Shown: positions 10,471 to 21,567, counted from the stretch's first letter. The stretch: 64,000 bases of DNA from Anthracocystis setariae (GCA_928724745.1 CAKMXJ010000032.1:806001-870000); one strand, 5' to 3'. The notes: generated by a model from the sequence alone, not told the origin. Numbers and translations are program-made.

Positions 10471-13400
10471 CTAGTGCCCAGCCCCAGTGGTCGAGTCCGA
10501 GTCGCTCTCGTCCTCGCCATACACCACCAAAGCTGTACCACCTGTGCTGCTACTTGATCGCTCATACTTTTCAGATGGACGATTCGTCCTTGGCTTTCCA
10601 TCTGTATCGCCAGCGGACGCCAAACGCTGTCCCTGTGGAGTTTTGTCGCGTGCAAAAGCGGAAGACGGTGTCATCGGTGTGGACTTTGACTGTTGCATAC
10701 TTCGGCTTCGCCCCATTCCGTCATCTTGGAGTGCACGAGAGGAGGAGCTTGAGCCCCGCCTTGCAGACGACGAGGATGATGCATTTGCCTTTGACGGAGC
10801 ACCGTGGCCCGCAGCTTGTTGCGATGAAGCCTGACCCCCATCCAGACGGAAGTCCGCGCTGAGAAGGTGTCGCTCACTGATGGCCTTGGGCGGAAGTGGC
10901 GGCCCTTGCAAGCCGAACCGATCCGGACTGTTCAGCAGTGAGCCTGGATTGGACGAGGCCGTCGACGATGTTCCTGGATTCCCACTATTTCCATCAGCCG
11001 ACTTGGGATTCAAGGCAGTTGTGATCGAGGAAAGGCGAGGCACGGAGCTGCTGAGCAGGGATGGTCCATTGCTGCGACGAGGACCACTGTTGGCATGCCT
11101 GGGAGTGTTCTGACCCGACCTTCTGCGCACATGGCTGTCGTTGTGCGAATTAGGACTATTGCTGCGCGTGACTGTGGTGCTGGTGTCATCAATGTCGAAC
11201 TTTTCTGCACTCCCGTCCTCGTCTTCCTGTCCCTTGCTGGGATCGTCGCTGTCCTCTTCGTCGTCATCGCTACTTTCCTCTTCCCCATGATGCCCGTGCT
11301 TGGCAAACATCTTGCCAGGGGGACTCTTTGAAGAGTATTCCTTGTCCTTATCGCCACTGGTACTGGACTCGGGATCAGCACCTTCCTCAACGACAACAAA
11401 CGACTTCTGTCTCTGTCGCTCGTTCCACTTGAGTGTACGCGAGATGCTTGAAAACCAGTCAGTCGACTGATTTTCGGCGCATACGGTCGGAAAAGGGTAG
11501 CGACTCGCGGTGACTTTGATGTGGTCGCCTTGTTTAAGCTCTACCCTGCCACGGCCGTCGAAACTGGCCCATGCAGTACTCCTTGAATTATAGGGGACGG
11601 CGATCCGCAACTCCATGCTATCCGGAAGGAGCATGGGTCGGAAGGAAAGTGTGTGCGGGCAGATGGGAGTGATGAGAATGGCAGGAATTTCGGGATGAAC
11701 CAGACTGCCACCTGCGGATAAAGAGTAAGCCGTAGAGCCAGTAGGCGTCGAGATGCAGAGACCATCTGCCTGTGCCGTTGTCATGTGATGCTCATCACCG
11801 AACACCTCGAGAAGACTGACGTAGGGGCTCGGGCCCCGATCAACGACCAAGTCGTTGAGTACTTCGAAGGTTTCCACGGGACGTGTGCTGAAGCACATGA
11901 TTTCTTTGTCGCGACACTTCTTCCTGCTCTTTGTCTTCCTGTCACTCTGTTTCTCCATTGAGGGCAACACCACTTCTTCATCTGGTCGCAGGGGGGAGCG
12001 GGGCCCACAGCTACCCTCTTGAGAAGGAGACTCGATGGCGCTCCATCCACAGTTCTTGACCGAGTTGAGGATGATCTCGCCCGTCTTGCCAGACTTGATG
12101 GCTTGTCGGCGATGACGATCGGCGGAAGTAGAAGATGGCAAAGTCGCACGGTAGACGGTCGCTGTGAAACGCATACGGAGATTGACGCGAATGCCATCAT
12201 CCAGCGCCGACTTCATCACGTCCTTGTAAGCCTTGAAGTCAAAGTTGGTCAAGAAGCCTAGCGATCCTAGTGCAAATGGCAAGACAGGGGGTACGATCCG
12301 CTGGAAGAGCCATGAGCAGAAAAGGACGGTTCCGTCGCCTCCCAATGTGACGACAAAGTCAAAGAGATGTGGCGACCGAGAGCACATATCCGAATTCCAG
12401 AATCGAAGTTGGTTTCCGCCTTCATTCCTATTGAAGGTCGCGTTGCTGTCTTGGCCGGATGTCGAAGGGAAGGACGAGGAAAGGCTGGGTGTTCGCTTGG
12501 GACGTCCTGAGTCGAAGAGCTGAGGATAGTCTTTGCGGATACCCTCAGCATCAAAGCGTTTGGATTGGCGAAGCTGCGAATCGACGTAAACAATCAGACC
12601 AGTGTCTTTACCGTTGCGAGGAGTGGTCATGAGCCAAATGGCCAGCTCTCGAGTGAGCTTGATCAGATGGTTATCTCTGGCTTTGGTGATGATCATGACT
12701 GATTGAATGGTCGACTTGACTCTGGCGCGTCCGAGCTGCTTGCTCATCTCTCTCACACCCACCGCAGTCTCTGCCAACTGCCTAGTGAGCGACCGAACTT
12801 TGTCCGAGTCGTCTTCGTCAGTCGAGTACGAGTAGGATGAGCCGTATGACGAATCTCGATCCGAGACGGGTTGGTGAGCGACATTGTCTGCATCGCCGTC
12901 GTCATCATCGTCTCCATCGTCATCATCGGAGCTGGTGCGAATGCGCACTCGAGCGGATGTGCGTTCTGGGCCACGTCTGACATGCGTGGATGTGGCATCG
13001 GAACTGGAGGCGGTATCCTCCTCTGTCAGTGCGTGAGCTTTTCCTGTTGGAGGCAAGCCTGTTCCAGTCGCTCCTAACGATGCGGTCGATTGACCTTCTT
13101 CACTGACGGGTTGCTGAGTACCGGCATGCTGAGACGGGGCCGGATGATATTCGTCAGCGGAAGCAGCATCGCTGTGTGAGAATTGGCGGTTCGGTTTGGG
13201 CCGATGGCTGCGCTGTCGGCTGAGTTGCCGACGCTGTTTCTTTAGTGACTCACCGAGAGCTACGCCGCGGTCAAGGTAAGAGTGCACGAAACAGGGTGAG
13301 TTCAAGGATGCAGCCGACTGCTCCGAAGAATGCACGTGCGGTAGTGAGGACATGTCGTGCACCTTGGCATGTGTCTTGTTCAGAGGTTGTTCCGCATCGT

Positions 13401-13596
13401 GGCTGTGGCTCGTGGAGCTCGACTGAAGAGAGTCGGTGGTGTCATGGAGCATGGTCGATGGAGCTTTGGAGCTGCACGGCTGGGGAGGTGCGAGCAGCGT
13501 CAGACCAGAGGTCGGATTGGTAGCCATTCCTGGGTTGAGGAGCGATGGCTGCGCCGAGTGATCCGCAGAGCTACTCGACTGGACCGGATCGGACAT
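10471..13596 (-). CDS. NAD kinase with long disordered extensions
   Basis: 1041 residues from ATG at 13596; the open frame extends 20 codons upstream but without another ATG. It phosphorylates NAD(H) to NADP(H) with ATP. The catalytic core is clear: the GGDGT loop near residue 418 followed by a GSLGFLTNF segment, and the second conserved block TPTGSTAYSLSAGG with downstream CPHTLSFRP. The core sits at roughly residues 290-740. Flanking it are about 290 Ser-rich residues at the N-terminus and about 300 Ser/Asp/Gly-rich residues at the C-terminus (for example SSDDDEEDSDD), making it about twice the length of yeast Utr1-type kinases. An insert of about 60 residues rich in Lys/Arg lies between the two core blocks. 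No targeting peptide is obvious, so cytosolic or nuclear placement is most likely. Confidence 0.93.
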   Translation of the reverse strand: MSDPVQSSSSADHSAQPSLLNPGMATNPTSGLTLLAPPQPCSSKAPSTMLHDTTDSLQSSSTSHSHDAEQPLNKTHAKVHDMSSLPHVHSSEQSAASLNSPCFVHSYLDRGVALGESLKKQRRQLSRQRSHRPKPNRQFSHSDAASADEYHPAPSQHAGTQQPVSEEGQSTASLGATGTGLPPTGKAHALTEEDTASSSDATSTHVRRGPERTSARVRIRTSSDDDDGDDDDDGDADNVAHQPVSDRDSSYGSSYSYSTDEDDSDKVRSLTRQLAETAVGVREMSKQLGRARVKSTIQSVMIITKARDNHLIKLTRELAIWLMTTPRNGKDTGLIVYVDSQLRQSKRFDAEGIRKDYPQLFDSGRPKRTPSLSSSFPSTSGQDSNATFNRNEGGNQLRFWNSDMCSRSPHLFDFVVTLGGDGTVLFCSWLFQRIVPPVLPFALGSLGFLTNFDFKAYKDVMKSALDDGIRVNLRMRFTATVYRATLPSSTSADRHRRQAIKSGKTGEIILNSVKNCGWSAIESPSQEGSCGPRSPLRPDEEVVLPSMEKQSDRKTKSRKKCRDKEIMCFSTRPVETFEVLNDLVVDRGPSPYVSLLEVFGDEHHMTTAQADGLCISTPTGSTAYSLSAGGSLVHPEIPAILITPICPHTLSFRPMLLPDSMELRIAVPYNSRSTAWASFDGRGRVELKQGDHIKVTASRYPFPTVCAENQSTDWFSSISRTLKWNERQRQKSFVVVEEGADPESSTSGDKDKEYSSKSPPGKMFAKHGHHGEEESSDDDEEDSDDPSKGQEDEDGSAEKFDIDDTSTTVTRSNSPNSHNDSHVRRRSGQNTPRHANSGPRRSNGPSLLSSSVPRLSSITTALNPKSADGNSGNPGTSSTASSNPGSLLNSPDRFGLQGPPLPPKAISERHLLSADFRLDGGQASSQQAAGHGAPSKANASSSSSARRGSSSSSRALQDDGMGRSRSMQQSKSTPMTPSSAFARDKTPQGQRLASAGDTDGKPRTNRPSEKYERSSSSTGGTALVVYGEDESDSDSTTGAGH

Positions 13597-14746
13597 CTTT
13601 GGAGGTAGATTCGTGAGCTGCTGATCGGAACCTTCCGAAGGCGCCCAGGTTGTCAACGAGTGTTTCCGGAGCAGCTGATCCTATGGACGGGCCAGCCGAA
13701 GGGAGTCCCGGCCAAAGAGTCAGGGGATCGTGACGCCAGGAGATTGTGATAGACGAGAGGATCGCTGCCAACAGCGGTTACGGCAATGGCAAACCCCTCG
13801 CAAGGGTCACCATGCGCGGTTACTCCACGGTGAAGTCTTCGGCAAAAAGCGCGGCACGAGGCACGACCGACTCTTCTGTGGATTTCTTTCGCATAGAGCC
13901 TCGTACCTGAAACCTTTGCTGTAGCTGCGCACTGGTCAAATGGCAGACTCGGTCCATTCTGGCTTAAGGGCTCTCATCCCTGTCTTTCAGGCTTGCCATT
14001 CTGTGCGTTGCTTTCTGCTGCTCAAAGGTGATACAGTACGTGGTCGGTCACTCTCGACTTTGCAAATCCTGCTTTGCTCAACGATGATTCCGAATAGTCA
14101 CACGGGAATGCCGTGTGCCGCCAGGCCTGCCACTGTTGCTAGCGACATCCAAGTGGGGTGATGACCGAGCATCGTGGAGGATTTTTGCCTCACGCATCAA
14201 CTTCCTTCATTGTTTCAGTAGAAGGTCTGACACAATTCATTTTAATAATCGCTAATCGCTCAGCCTTGGCTTCAACTCTGTATCATCGTCCGGGACCCCA
14301 ACTAACCACGAGCTTTTCGATCAGGCCATGGAGCTTGACTCGGTGTCCGTAAGACGACCTCCAAGGAAAACTTGAACATTGAATTGAGAAGTTACCATTC
14401 TTTGCAACGGCCGACCGTCGGTTTCATCATTTCGAAGCATCAAGATGGGATATCACTGGACGGGCTTGAGGGCGAAAAGGACCCTGAAAACTCGAAACGC
14501 CAACAACCACCTCGAGCAGCACACACGCGCTGTCGGGCTTTGTCACAAATTTCCAGCTGGCGACGCTTATTCGACCCGACACGCTCGGCTGTCAGCTGAT
14601 TCAGGAAGAAGTGCGCCTTGTCCCAAGGACGTTGGTTTCTCCCACCACGACCTTCACATCCAAGTCATCTCGCTGCTTCTTGGCAAGATCTGACATTCTC
14701 TTCGCCACCTTGGGCAGCTGTCAGGCGGCTTTATCGCGGACCTTCC
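13597..14746. other. Divergent promoter region between NAD kinase and GDA1
   Basis: 1.15 kb between two divergently transcribed genes. It contains one TACAGTA heptamer (14032-14038) and only short frames of poor quality. The frame preceding the GDA1 ATG is open but starts at TTG, so it is treated as leader. Confidence 0.5.
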
Positions 14747-16657
14747 ATGTCTTATTCGCAGAAGACTCCAGCTTCGGGTAAGAAGCACTACCGAGCCAAG
14801 TCTGTCTCTCGATCCTCCGTCGATCTCGACAACTCCGAGACTGGAGTGTTGCTTTTGGCGCCCAACGGATTATCACCCGAAGGCGACGATCATACCGCGT
14901 ATCCTCCTCATTCAAGGAGCACAGCTGGAATCCCTTCCTACTCGACAAGAAGAATGCCGCTCGGATCTAGGCGGCTCGCGTTCCTACTCTTTGGCTTTGT
15001 GGCACTTATCGTCCTCTTTGGCAGAAGAGATTCTCGCGATGCTGTAGTCGGCTATGTCAACGACAAGGCTGACCAGGTGGGACAGGCATACCACAACGTG
15101 CCATGGAAGGCACCAAATATCCAAGATATCAAGAATGCTGTTGGCTTCCCCCTCAAGCATCCGGAACCAGCCGCCGCACCGGTTTCCGGAACCAAGTCCG
15201 ATATGATCAGGGAGAAGCCAGCAGTGCATGCTGATCCTACCAAGACGACACGTTGCGATGGTACCGGAAAGAGGCCCCTGGATCATAAAGGCAACCCCAG
15301 GCCTCTGGTGCAGTACGCTCTCATGATTGACGCCGGTAGCACAGGTAGCCGTATTCATGTTTATCGCTTCAACTACTGCGACGAGTCGCCAGAGCTCGAG
15401 GACGAATACTTTGAGATGCTCAAGGGCGGCTTGAGCAACTACGGCGAGAATCCCCCTGCTGCCGCCGATTCGCTCCGGCCCCTGCTCAAATCTGCCTTGG
15501 ATCGGGTTCCTGTCCAACTGCAACACTGCACTCCTGTTGCTGTCAAAGCCACCGCAGGTCTGCGTCTCCTCCCTGGCAAGCAGGCTGAGGACGTGATCAA
15601 GGCTGTACGACACATGCTCGAGACCGAATATCCCTTCCCCATTGCTGACGGCAAGAATGCTGATGGAAGCAAAGGAAGCAAGGGTGTAGAGATCATGGAG
15701 GGCAAGGACGAGGGTGTCTTTGCTTGGATCACAGTCAACTATCTTCTCAACCGCATCGGCTCCACCTCTGCTACCAAGACGGAAACTGCTGCTGTGATGG
15801 ATCTCGGTGGTGGATCGACCCAGATCGTCTTCGAGCCCACCTTTGAATCGGCGTTGCAGGGCATGCAGCCAGGAGAGCATGTTTACCAACTCAACGCCTT
15901 TGGCTCGAAACCGTTCACGCTGTATCAGAACTCGTATCTCGGCTACGGTCTCATGCAGGCTCGCATGTCGATCAACTCGCTGGCTGCTTTCACTTACAGC
16001 CTGGCACACCCTAACGCTGTGCTCGCCGGCACTGCCCATGACGGCGTGGAGAATCCATTGGAGTGGACGTCGCTTCGTCCCGAGACGACCATCATTCCTT
16101 CGCCTTGCTTCACCAATGGTCGCACCAAGGCAGTGCTCATCTCGCAGCCCGGACAAAAGGTGAAGGCCAACGTCACCATGATCGGCACGGATGGCGGCTT
16201 CGCGGCTTGCAGACGACTGGTCGAGGTGATGATGGACAAAGATGCGGTTTGCGCCTCCAAGCCGTGCTCGTTCGGCGGAGTGTACCAACCTTCGATGATG
16301 GAAACTTTCAAGACCGCGCCGATCATTGCTCTGTCTTACTTCTACGACCGACTGGAACCGCTGGGGCTGGGACCCAAGTTCAAAATCAGCCATCTCGAGG
16401 CGGTGGCGCAGCGAGCTTGCGCGTACTCCAAGGATGACACGCAGGGTTTCGACGCCAAGGCGATCGCGGAACTCGACGATCGTCCCGAAACGTGTTTGGA
16501 TCTCAGCTTCATGCATGGCTTGTTGAGTCTTGGTTACGAGCTCGGTAGTGATCGCGAGATCAGTATTGCCAAGAAGTTGGGAGGAACTGAGCTTGGGTGG
16601 TGTTTGGGTGCGCAGCTGGCTGTGCTCGATGAAGATGGTTTGATCTGCAAGGCTTGA
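14747..16657 (+). CDS. GDA1: Golgi guanosine diphosphatase / apyrase (GDA1/CD39 family)
   Basis: 636 residues from the first ATG at 14747; an upstream TTG-initiated extension is rejected. It is a type II membrane protein: about 75 residues of cytosolic tail, one membrane segment near residues 77-92 (LAFLLFGFVALIVLFG), then a luminal catalytic domain. Apyrase conserved regions appear in order: ACR1 IDAGSTGSRIHVYRF (about residue 195), ACR2 VKATAGLRLLPG, ACR3 KDEGVFAWITVNYL with the catalytic Glu, ACR4 DLGGGSTQIVFEP (about 351). Known role of the family: hydrolysis of GDP to GMP in the Golgi lumen, allowing GDP-mannose import for glycosylation. It is convergent with the proline-synthesis gene 172 bp downstream. 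The choice of GDA1 over the broader YND1 apyrase type rests on the type II topology and single N-terminal anchor. Confidence 0.92.
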   Translation: MSYSQKTPASGKKHYRAKSVSRSSVDLDNSETGVLLLAPNGLSPEGDDHTAYPPHSRSTAGIPSYSTRRMPLGSRRLAFLLFGFVALIVLFGRRDSRDAVVGYVNDKADQVGQAYHNVPWKAPNIQDIKNAVGFPLKHPEPAAAPVSGTKSDMIREKPAVHADPTKTTRCDGTGKRPLDHKGNPRPLVQYALMIDAGSTGSRIHVYRFNYCDESPELEDEYFEMLKGGLSNYGENPPAAADSLRPLLKSALDRVPVQLQHCTPVAVKATAGLRLLPGKQAEDVIKAVRHMLETEYPFPIADGKNADGSKGSKGVEIMEGKDEGVFAWITVNYLLNRIGSTSATKTETAAVMDLGGGSTQIVFEPTFESALQGMQPGEHVYQLNAFGSKPFTLYQNSYLGYGLMQARMSINSLAAFTYSLAHPNAVLAGTAHDGVENPLEWTSLRPETTIIPSPCFTNGRTKAVLISQPGQKVKANVTMIGTDGGFAACRRLVEVMMDKDAVCASKPCSFGGVYQPSMMETFKTAPIIALSYFYDRLEPLGLGPKFKISHLEAVAQRACAYSKDDTQGFDAKAIAELDDRPETCLDLSFMHGLLSLGYELGSDREISIAKKLGGTELGWCLGAQLAVLDEDGLICKA

Positions 16658-16829
16658 TCTGTATCGGTTCTGCGTAAGAGTTTTCTCTAGAGTTGTTCAT
16701 TAGAATCGTAGAGTAGACGATGGGCCTGGATGCTTCAGCTGGCCTTGCTTCAGTTTTTGGGAAAATCTATCAATGTTGTATATGGAGATGACGAATGCGG
16801 GGATGTGGGATGGGAGGCGATTGAGCGGG

Positions 16830-17756
16830 TTACTTTTTCTGTTGACCCAGACCGCTCGCATGTTCTGCGGCGGCCTGGATGGTTCTTGCTACGGTGCTTC
16901 TGACTTTTCCGTCCTCGAGATTGAGTAATCCTGCGATTGTGCAGCCGCCGGGGGTGGTGACTGAATCCTTGATTGCGGCGGGATGCATTCCGCTCTGCAT
17001 GACCATGCGAGCTGCACCCTGCATGGTCTGTGCTGCTAGCTCCAACGCCTCTGTTCTGGGTAAACCCATCATGACGCCACCATCTGCCATGGCTTCCAAG
17101 AACACACATGCGAAGGCAGGACCGGAACCCGCCAAAGCTGTACATGCGTCAAAGTGTTTTTCATCCAGAAACCTGCATTTCCCCACGGCGCTGAAGATCG
17201 AGAGGAGGATGTTGCGGTCGAGTTCGGCGTTGGGGAGGTTGGGGCTGAGGGGGGTGAGGATGGTCATGCCTTCGCGGATCTTGCAGGGGGTGTTGGGCAT
17301 GGCTCGGACTACTTTGGTGGAGGGTGTGACCCATTCGACCATTTGCGAGATGCGGAGACCCGCACAGATGGAAATCACCATCTTTCCGTCCAACGCTTCC
17401 TTCATTCCAGGCTCACTTAGGATGTCTTGCACCATCTGCGGCTTGCAGCCGAGCAGGATGACATCGGCATCGCGTGCCGCTTGAACGTTCTTGCCGGCAT
17501 AGATCTCGATGTCAGGGTACGAAGCGAATGTCTTTTTAAGTCGACGAACCGACTCGATTCGGTTGACAGTGGCAATGTAGTTCGTGGGCAGTTCGGTCAG
17601 ATCGTCACCAAAAGTGGAGTCCTGTAGAGAGGACACTGAGGAAGCCATCGAGGCGGCGGCAGCAGCTCGTTGGGCTTTCTGAGAGTCAAGCACCCCGGAA
17701 AGGACGGCTACACCCATTGTTCCGCAACCAATGACTGCGAGTGTGTATCCTGTCAT
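16830..17756 (-). CDS. PRO3: Pyrroline-5-carboxylate reductase
   Basis: 308 residues from ATG at 17756. It catalyses the last step of proline synthesis, reducing pyrroline-5-carboxylate with NAD(P)H. The N-terminus carries the Rossmann dinucleotide motif VIGCGTMG (residues 8-15). The middle has VKPQ-like LGCKPQMVQDIL and a RAMPNTPC segment, and the C-terminal dimerisation domain contains LAGSGPAF...EAMADGGV followed by the family signature KDSVTTPGGCTIAGL. Length is normal apart from a short Ala/Ser insert after residue 25. The frame is open upstream for 85 codons but lacks ATG and resembles leader sequence, so I start at MTGYTLAVIG. Confidence 0.95.
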   Translation of the reverse strand: MTGYTLAVIGCGTMGVAVLSGVLDSQKAQRAAAAASMASSVSSLQDSTFGDDLTELPTNYIATVNRIESVRRLKKTFASYPDIEIYAGKNVQAARDADVILLGCKPQMVQDILSEPGMKEALDGKMVISICAGLRISQMVEWVTPSTKVVRAMPNTPCKIREGMTILTPLSPNLPNAELDRNILLSIFSAVGKCRFLDEKHFDACTALAGSGPAFACVFLEAMADGGVMMGLPRTEALELAAQTMQGAARMVMQSGMHPAAIKDSVTTPGGCTIAGLLNLEDGKVRSTVARTIQAAAEHASGLGQQKK

Positions 17757-19092
17757 GGCGATGTGTGAGTGCTCTTGTCGTGTGCTTGTGGAGATGAGTT
17801 CGAAAAAGGTGAAGGAAGGGAGGAAGGGGGCCAATGTGGGGATGTATGTGCGGGTCAATTCGCCAAGGCGCTCTAATGCACCCAACACAGCACAGTCCCG
17901 GATCTTCTCACGATTTCGGAGATTTAGATTATCCTTAATTACCGATTGCAGTTGGTGACTCGCCAGATAACATCGCCGATTCACTGCGATAAAAAAAAAA
18001 ACCCTCGGCAAGAATCCGATATCCAGATCAGGAAGAACCTCAACTTCTTCTCGTCTTGCTCGCTAATCGGCAGACAAATTCTGGTCATCGCAGCAATGAT
18101 CGGCGACGCGATACTTCACAGACCCGCCTAGCACTTGAAGGTTGGAGTATGACGACCTGGTATTGTCAGTGTAGACTGCTTCAACGAGACCGAGAAAAGG
18201 AAACAAGAAATGTACCCAGAGTGAAAGTGAAAGTAGACTCGGTGCTTGGACGAAGAAGGCCATGATGTACAACTGAATGACAGGCCTTCGCCGTGAGTAA
18301 GCATGGGATTCGCTCTCCGCCCCGTAGAGTAGGAGAGTATCGATCTTGCATCTTTCCGTAAACCGCTTGGCCTGATATCGAAGAGAGAATCTCCCTCCGA
18401 ATACGACGCCAAGCAGTAAATTTATAAGATGCGCTGGGACTCAGGAGGGATACGAGACACTGAGAGTTGCTCCGATTGCACTATGCAAGATACAGAAACC
18501 GAAGAGGACAAGGAATGGGAGAGGAATCAGTGGAATCCAGGGTGAACAGGTCGGGGTTGTAGTCGAGAGTGGTCGGATCGTTCAAACAGGAAACGAGCTG
18601 CAAGCATACACTTCGATGCATATGGTCAGGGAGACTTTGCCAACATGCCAAGGGACATTCAGCGGAGATGCGCCACCGTCCTAGCGAATATTTGGCGTTC
18701 AGAAGTAGGTGGTTCGTTGCGGTCAAGAAGAAAGGCGTGAAGAGATCGCGTGCCGCGACAAGAATTCTCTGGTCTGACAGAAAGCTTTCCAATTTTCCAC
18801 GCCGCGTTTGGTCCAATCAGATCTAGCCTAAACCATGACCCGACCCGATCAAACCTTGATGCCTCTGCAGCCACTGAATGCCGGTGATCATCTTGCTTCA
18901 GCTACAAGGACACTCTAGACACGATCGTCAGTCAGCGGGCTGACCTGCTCAAAACACATAGCACTTGGCGTTGTATCACGCAATCGAATGACGAATCATC
19001 CATGAGAATATCGGTAGGGAGACATACTCAGATGAAGGCGAGGTATGCTATGCATTGCAGTGCGTGACAAATCCAGATGCCTACAGACATGT
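17757..19092. other. Intergenic, promoter of PRO3 and 3' side of RPT3
   Basis: 1.3 kb between two minus-strand genes. A TATAAA-like box on the minus strand lies near 18420-18427, and a GTACAT...CCAG stretch near 18170-18230 could be a small intron of an unrecognised minus-strand transcript, but the encoded peptides match nothing I know. Treated as non-coding. Confidence 0.4.
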
Positions 19093-20340
19093 TTACTGGT
19101 AGAATTCCATCTTGGAGTCATCTGGCTTCTTGACAATCTGTTTCCATGCCTCTTCAAAGTCCTCGGGCATGATAACGTATCGGTTCTTGCGCACCGCCTG
19201 CAGACCTGCCGCCTGGCAGATACTGGCAATTTCGGCGCTGGAAAGCTTGTCAGGCCGCCCGACATAGACTTCGAGATCCACTTCTGGACTCAAGTTCATC
19301 TTGCCGCAGATAGTCTGGAAGATAAGACGCTTCTCACGCCTTGACGGTGTAGGGAACTCGATCTTTCGGTCAAGACGACCGGGTCGCAGCAGCGCTGGAT
19401 CGAGCGTGTCGGCTCGGTTGGTGGCCATGATCACCTTGACGTTGCTTCCTTGGTCGAACCCATCCATCTGATTTAGCAATTCGAGCAGAATACGTTGCAC
19501 TTCACGATCGGCACCGGTTTGAGCGTCGAATCGCTTTGTGGCAATGGCGTCGATCTCGTCGATGAAGATGATCGCGGGCGCGTTCTCGCGGGCAAGTCGG
19601 AAGACGTCACGGACCATTCTTGGTCCTTCACCTAGATACTTCTGTACAAACTCGGAGCCGACCACGCGAATGAAGCTAGCGGTGGTTGCGTTTGCAACGG
19701 CCTTCACCAACATAGTCTTTCCGGTACCCGGAGGGCCGTAGAGCAATACGCCGCGCGGTGGGTCGATGCCGATCTGCCTGTACAAGTCGAACTGTACCAA
19801 TGGCAGCTCGACCGCTTCGCGGATCTCTTGCTTCTGAATGTCCATTCCACCAATGTCTTGGTAGGTCTCTGTCGGTTTTTCGTCCTGACCCAGCATGGCG
19901 ATGGACGAGTCAGCCTCTGGTGGGAGTACGTCCACCAAAGCGTTCGAGTGGCGGTGTAGGGCGACACTCGAGCTGGCCTTGAGCAGCTCGCGGTCGATTG
20001 TTGAAAGGATGCGAACGACGTAATTGGAACCGGTGGTCGATCCAACGATACCGGTGTGCTGATCGATGGGCTCGAGGAACTGGCCGATTACAAGAGGCAC
20101 CGACTGGATGCGCTTCACCTCTTCTTGCGCTCTTACAAGCTCGCGCTTCAGGTTGCGCTGCTCGTCCTTGACGTACTCTTCCATCGTGTTCAGGAATTCG
20201 AGATGTTGTTGCAACTTTTTGTATCGGAGGTATGTGTCCTCCTCGGCTGCCATCTCTTGGTGAATGGCAGCCTTCTCAGCGGCCGCAGCCTCGAGCGTAG
20301 GCTCCGTGCGCTTCAGCGAAGCGATCCCGATCTCCTCCAT
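19093..20340 (-). CDS. RPT3: 26S proteasome regulatory ATPase subunit RPT3
   Basis: 415 residues from ATG at 20340, the normal length for this subunit (PSMC4/S6b). It is one of six AAA ATPases of the proteasome base that unfold substrates and open the 20S gate. Visible: an N-terminal coiled coil (about residues 25-75), an OB-fold segment, Walker A GPPGTGKT near 203, Walker B IIFIDEID, and the second region of homology [20 protein letters not shown]. The C-terminus ends in MEFYQ, which fits the hydrophobic-Tyr-X gate-opening tail known for RPT3. Assignment to RPT3 rather than another RPT rests on the N-terminal block ([15 protein letters not shown]) and on the C-tail. It is divergent from the MIX17-like gene across 690 bp. 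Confidence 0.95.
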   Translation of the reverse strand: MEEIGIASLKRTEPTLEAAAAEKAAIHQEMAAEEDTYLRYKKLQQHLEFLNTMEEYVKDEQRNLKRELVRAQEEVKRIQSVPLVIGQFLEPIDQHTGIVGSTTGSNYVVRILSTIDRELLKASSSVALHRHSNALVDVLPPEADSSIAMLGQDEKPTETYQDIGGMDIQKQEIREAVELPLVQFDLYRQIGIDPPRGVLLYGPPGTGKTMLVKAVANATTASFIRVVGSEFVQKYLGEGPRMVRDVFRLARENAPAIIFIDEIDAIATKRFDAQTGADREVQRILLELLNQMDGFDQGSNVKVIMATNRADTLDPALLRPGRLDRKIEFPTPSRREKRLIFQTICGKMNLSPEVDLEVYVGRPDKLSSAEIASICQAAGLQAVRKNRYVIMPEDFEEAWKQIVKKPDDSKMEFYQ

Positions 20341-21030
20341 GATGAATCAAAGATGCGTGAGCCCTTTTCCTTTCGGGAACCTGTAGCTGTCCAGATCGTT
20401 GATACCGTTGGTGATCCTCTGGGCGGCACCGTACTGCTGATGTTTGGTTTGTAGTGGGAGCGCAGACACGGATATGAATGTTGAGTGGTGAGGCGCGAGG
20501 GCTATCTATCAGCGGACAAGATTGAGGCGGCTTGCAGTTCGCTCAAAAGCTTAGAGTGCAAGTATATGAGTGTTGGTGTTCGATGGTGGAGATTTGTGCG
20601 AAAGTGTGTGGGCCAAAGCTGAAGGATCCAAGACGCGCAAGTGGAGCAACACACGGACGCAGCCAGCCGCTTCACCACAGAGTTAGGTCGACTGTGATCG
20701 ATACACCGCTCCACATCAAAATTGAATCGGCAGAATCGGGTGGAGAATTTCGCTGGATGCTTGATCCGGAATCCAACGGGGGAAGTGGCTGAAGGGTCCT
20801 TCCTCAGTTTGGCGGGGGCATTTGGATTATTGGGCTGAGTCCACAATTAGACGGCACGTTTTCGCCCGGTTTGATTCCAGAAGCCTCTGTGAGCCAACCA
20901 GCCAGCCACCTGGCTCAAAAAGCTCGAATTTGGTGTCGCCAGTGTAGTAGTGGCTCAACGTATCTATCCCTTTACTCCTTCACACCAACTTTGCCCTTCA
21001 GCAAGAGAACCACATCACCGTTTTCCAATA
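20341..21030. other. Divergent promoter region RPT3 / MIX17
   Basis: 690 bp between divergently transcribed genes. Short frames only. I could not identify a clear match to the yeast proteasome-associated control element (GGTGGCAAA) in either orientation by eye. Confidence 0.45.
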
Positions 21031-21567
21031 ATGCCTCGCTCCAGTCGATCCTCCGGTCCTTCGCGATCTGCCCCTTCGGGCTCCCGTGGTGCGCACACCA
21101 TGGCCGCTCCTCCTCAGCAGCACCACCAGCAAGCTCCTGCAGCTCACGCTCAGCAGCCGCCTGCCATGGCTCAGCAGTCGCGCGGTCCGGGTCTTTTCGG
21201 CCAGATGGCTTCGACCGCCGCTGGTGTCGCTGTCGGTTCCACCGTCGGACATGGTCTCTCGAACATGCTCTTCGGTGGTAGCAGCTCTGCGCCTGCCGAG
21301 CAGCAGCAGGCACCACCCCAGGCCTACGACCAGAACGCCTATGCCAATCAGCAGAGAGTCGGCGCCGGCTGCGAGCAACAGAGCAAGGACTTCATCAAGT
21401 GTCTTGAGAGCAGTAAGTTGTTGATCTGTAATTGTACACGTTGAAAACGATGAGACTCTGACACTTTGCTTCCTTGTCCTTTGCACTTCAAAGCCAACGA
21501 CATGAACTCTTGCTCGTACTACCTCGAGCAGCTCAAGGCTTGCCAGGCCGCCGCTCGCCCTTACTAA
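21031..21567 (+). CDS. MIX17: Twin CX9C mitochondrial protein (MIX17/CHCHD2-like), one intron
   Basis: Two exons, 21031-21412 and 21494-21567, separated by an 81-nt intron (GTAAGT...AAAG) after the first base of a codon, giving 151 residues. The N-terminal half is Ser/Ala/Gln/Pro rich. A hydrophobic Gly/Ala segment follows (QMASTAAGVAVGSTVGHGL), as in CHCHD2/CHCHD10 and yeast Mix17. The CHCH domain is complete only after splicing: the first CX9C (CEQQSKDFIKC) is in exon 1 and the second (CSYYLEQLKAC) in exon 2, which strongly supports the intron. Proteins of this family are imported through the Mia40 disulfide relay into the mitochondrial intermembrane space and affect respiration. A hairpin lies about 100 nt past the stop. 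Confidence 0.92.

Noticed and set aside
14618..14746. N-terminal extension of GDA1
   Set aside because: Starts at TTG; the first ATG at 14747 gives a standard type II membrane protein.
17757..18011. N-terminal extension of pyrroline-5-carboxylate reductase
   Set aside because: No ATG; the family begins right before the Rossmann GxGxxG motif, as from 17756.
18063..18412. Possible two-exon small gene on the minus strand with a GTACAT...CCAG intron and an upstream TATAAA
   Set aside because: Resulting peptides (two possible frames) resemble nothing known and the best starts are not ATG in the longer version.
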